Positions 36,601-36,672 of a DNA stretch of 36,672 nt are shown one piece after another. The position numbers were made by a program, and so were the translations under genes. Under the pieces are notes generated by a model. The model ran no database searches and was not told where the DNA came from. It was given only the letters and a program-made list of their open reading frames with translations. Location: NCBI GenBank assembly GCA_035560235.1, contig DATMAG010000043.1, forward strand, positions 1-36,672, written 5' to 3'. This DNA comes from DASRDU01 sp035560235 (GTDB lineage: Bacteria; Acidobacteriota; Blastocatellia; RBC074). Within the stretch, counting starts at the first letter, position 1; every line of letters starts with the position of its first letter.

Positions 36601-36672
36601 ACGATCACAGGTTTCGTCAACGGCGACACTGCGAGCGTTGTCAGCGGAACGCCGTCGCTGACGACAACTGCA
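33610..36672 (+). CDS. Large secreted multi-domain protein (LamG, Ig-like, MBG repeats), partial
   Basis: The frame is open for 1,021 codons to the window edge. A signal or anchor segment (about 10-35) is followed by a LamG/concanavalin-like domain (about 54-254; LTVEAWVNPGS, WSHVAATWDGTTVKIYLNG, GCIDEIRFWGTAR), a cadherin/VCBS-like domain (about 264-352; YDADNDALTYSI, NLNGADSFTYRISDG), several Ig-like domains (repeated YQWRKNGSPI), an Ig-like domain of the Big_3_5 type (SSTYGQAASFTASV), and tandem MBG domains from residue 808. It is likely a surface adhesin or matrix protein. ATG 33610 or 33616 could start it; no ribosome-binding site is clear. Confidence 0.88.
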   Translation, partial: MPMLKLTRNWRHFAVPVLISLCLVLSVMTAVKATGNRRAPSALTGNPPVAGFVSALQFAGDDSSYGSVTPGPATTGLTALTVEAWVNPGSISGRAEILAKDPLFFTLLDGKPSVYLGGTGNPGFHTSGTAVQAGVWSHVAATWDGTTVKIYLNGTETYSGSTSGTLASATPGDALGIGVCLTCAPLTTGFNGCIDEIRFWGTARAAASIQARMRQGLTGSESGLVAYYRCDEPSGTTLNDSTGNTYHATLTGSVMRKASGLADNFTTAEDTAFNGRLFGYDADNDALTYSIVTNGTKGIAVISDASTGAFTYTPASNLNGADSFTYRISDGSGDSAAVTVNLTITPVNDNPTITAGSPVTVQHNGSVSGVTIATVSDIESAAGSLTVTPTLPTGITVSNITNTNGTITADISAACNATAGANTMTLTVNDPDGGSATASLTVNVTAQTVNLTSNPISQTICPGSTALFTVAATGDGPFFYQWRKDGSPILGANSDNFSIVGASASDVASYDCVITSVNGCTSVTSNAATVTLRTATSITSQPVSRTVCAGSPVSFSVSADGTGTVSYQWRKNGSPISGATDSTFSLASATASDAGNYDCVVTAGCGSRTSSVATLTVNTAPTITSNPADRNTTVGATLHLTATADGSPTPEVRWQLSTDGGLNFNGINGATGTSLTLANVTLAMSGYKYRAIFSNDCGITYSAISTLTVSPAATTITIAAGTGSSTYGQAASFTASVLSGSDPITEGTVTFKEGSTVLGTAALNGSGQALFTTTALGAGSHGISAVYNGTNNYLSSTTGATAAHTVSKATLTVTASNATKVYGAALPTFTAVYSGFVNGDTSGVLSGLPDLTTTASAGSPVGTYPITAAAGTLTAANYNFTFVSGTLTVTKAALIVVADNQTRTYGTANPALTYTYSGFVNGDTASVISGTPSLSTTATSGSPVGAYPITVDVSGLSAANYSFAASNGALIVNKAALTVKADDAARTYGAANPAFTYTITGFVNGDTASVVSGTPSLTTTA
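36031..36672 (+). repeat. Tandem 249-bp MBG-domain repeats
   Basis: Two complete repeats (36031-36279, 36280-36528) and a partial third reach the window edge, each exactly 249 bp (83 residues). Conserved words are LTV.A....R.YG, YSGFVNGDT, SGSPVG.YPIT and LSAANY.F. The constant unit length and high similarity point to recent tandem duplication within the coding frame. Confidence 0.9.

Overview
The window looks like a chromosomal stretch from an acidobacterium, probably of the Blastocatellia type. The reasons are a 1,304-residue Oar-like TonB-dependent receptor with an N-terminal carboxypeptidase-regulatory domain, a secreted S9 peptidase, a sortilin/BNR-type secreted hydrolase fragment, two PPi-type phosphofructokinases, Uma2-family nucleases and a clan-AA aspartic protease. 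This placement is inferred from gene content only.

Layout. 1-3.9 kb: the tail of an IS110-like transposase, then two Uma2-family proteins flanking a large FtsX/YbbP-type ABC permease. 3.9-8.0 kb (minus): aspartate-family biosynthesis, asd-lysC-thrC, behind a good sigma-70-type promoter (TTGACA, 17 nt, TACCAT). 8.1-10.9 kb (minus): cell-envelope genes (O-antigen-ligase-like protein, a family-2 glycosyltransferase), interrupted by a small gene plus aspartic-protease pair and a 25-codon relic of a second ligase copy. 11.2-19.6 kb (plus): SDR oxidoreductase, a frameshifted and internally deleted BNR/sortilin-like pseudogene, a GH9 glycosidase, a methyltransferase, an AMACR-like CoA racemase, an exported MBL-fold hydrolase and a TPR protein. 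19.6-25.9 kb: the divergent pair TonB receptor (minus) and S9 peptidase (plus). 26.0-28.7 kb (plus): two paralogous phosphofructokinases, both with the Asp/Lys pair typical of PPi-dependent enzymes.

The most remarkable region is 28.8-33.4 kb, all on the minus strand. In transcription order it holds a decayed rtcA (RNA 3'-phosphate cyclase), a strong-looking promoter overlapped by a 9-bp dyad, a roughly 440-nt leader, an array of 31 recognisable tRNA genes plus one cryptic tRNA-like element (32459 down to 29425), and an HNH endonuclease gene starting 18 nt after the last tRNA. The 32 anticodons are all different and, if the CAU gene counts as Met, cover all 20 amino acids. Many members are abnormal: all three tRNA-Leu lack the long variable arm, both tRNA-Ser and one UAU class-II gene have C33 instead of U33, eight elements lack U8, the CAU gene lacks canonical D and T loops, and the GGA element lacks a clear T-arm. 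Key identity elements persist (G3:U70 in Ala, G-1:C73 in His, A73 in Leu, G73 in Ser, U73 in Cys), which argues for selection. This may be a secondary, stress- or phage-related tRNA set rather than the housekeeping one, but that is inference.

A second theme is a set of intergenic hairpins built from short words, often of 7-nt period (AGTGGTC, AAATCTC, ATGGAAA), with mirrored arms of up to 35 bp. They lie between lysC and thrC, at the ligase 3' end, before the BNR pseudogene, upstream of and inside the MBL gene, between the two phosphofructokinases and in the spacers of the tRNA array. The window ends inside a long secreted multi-domain protein (LamG, Ig-like and MBG repeats).
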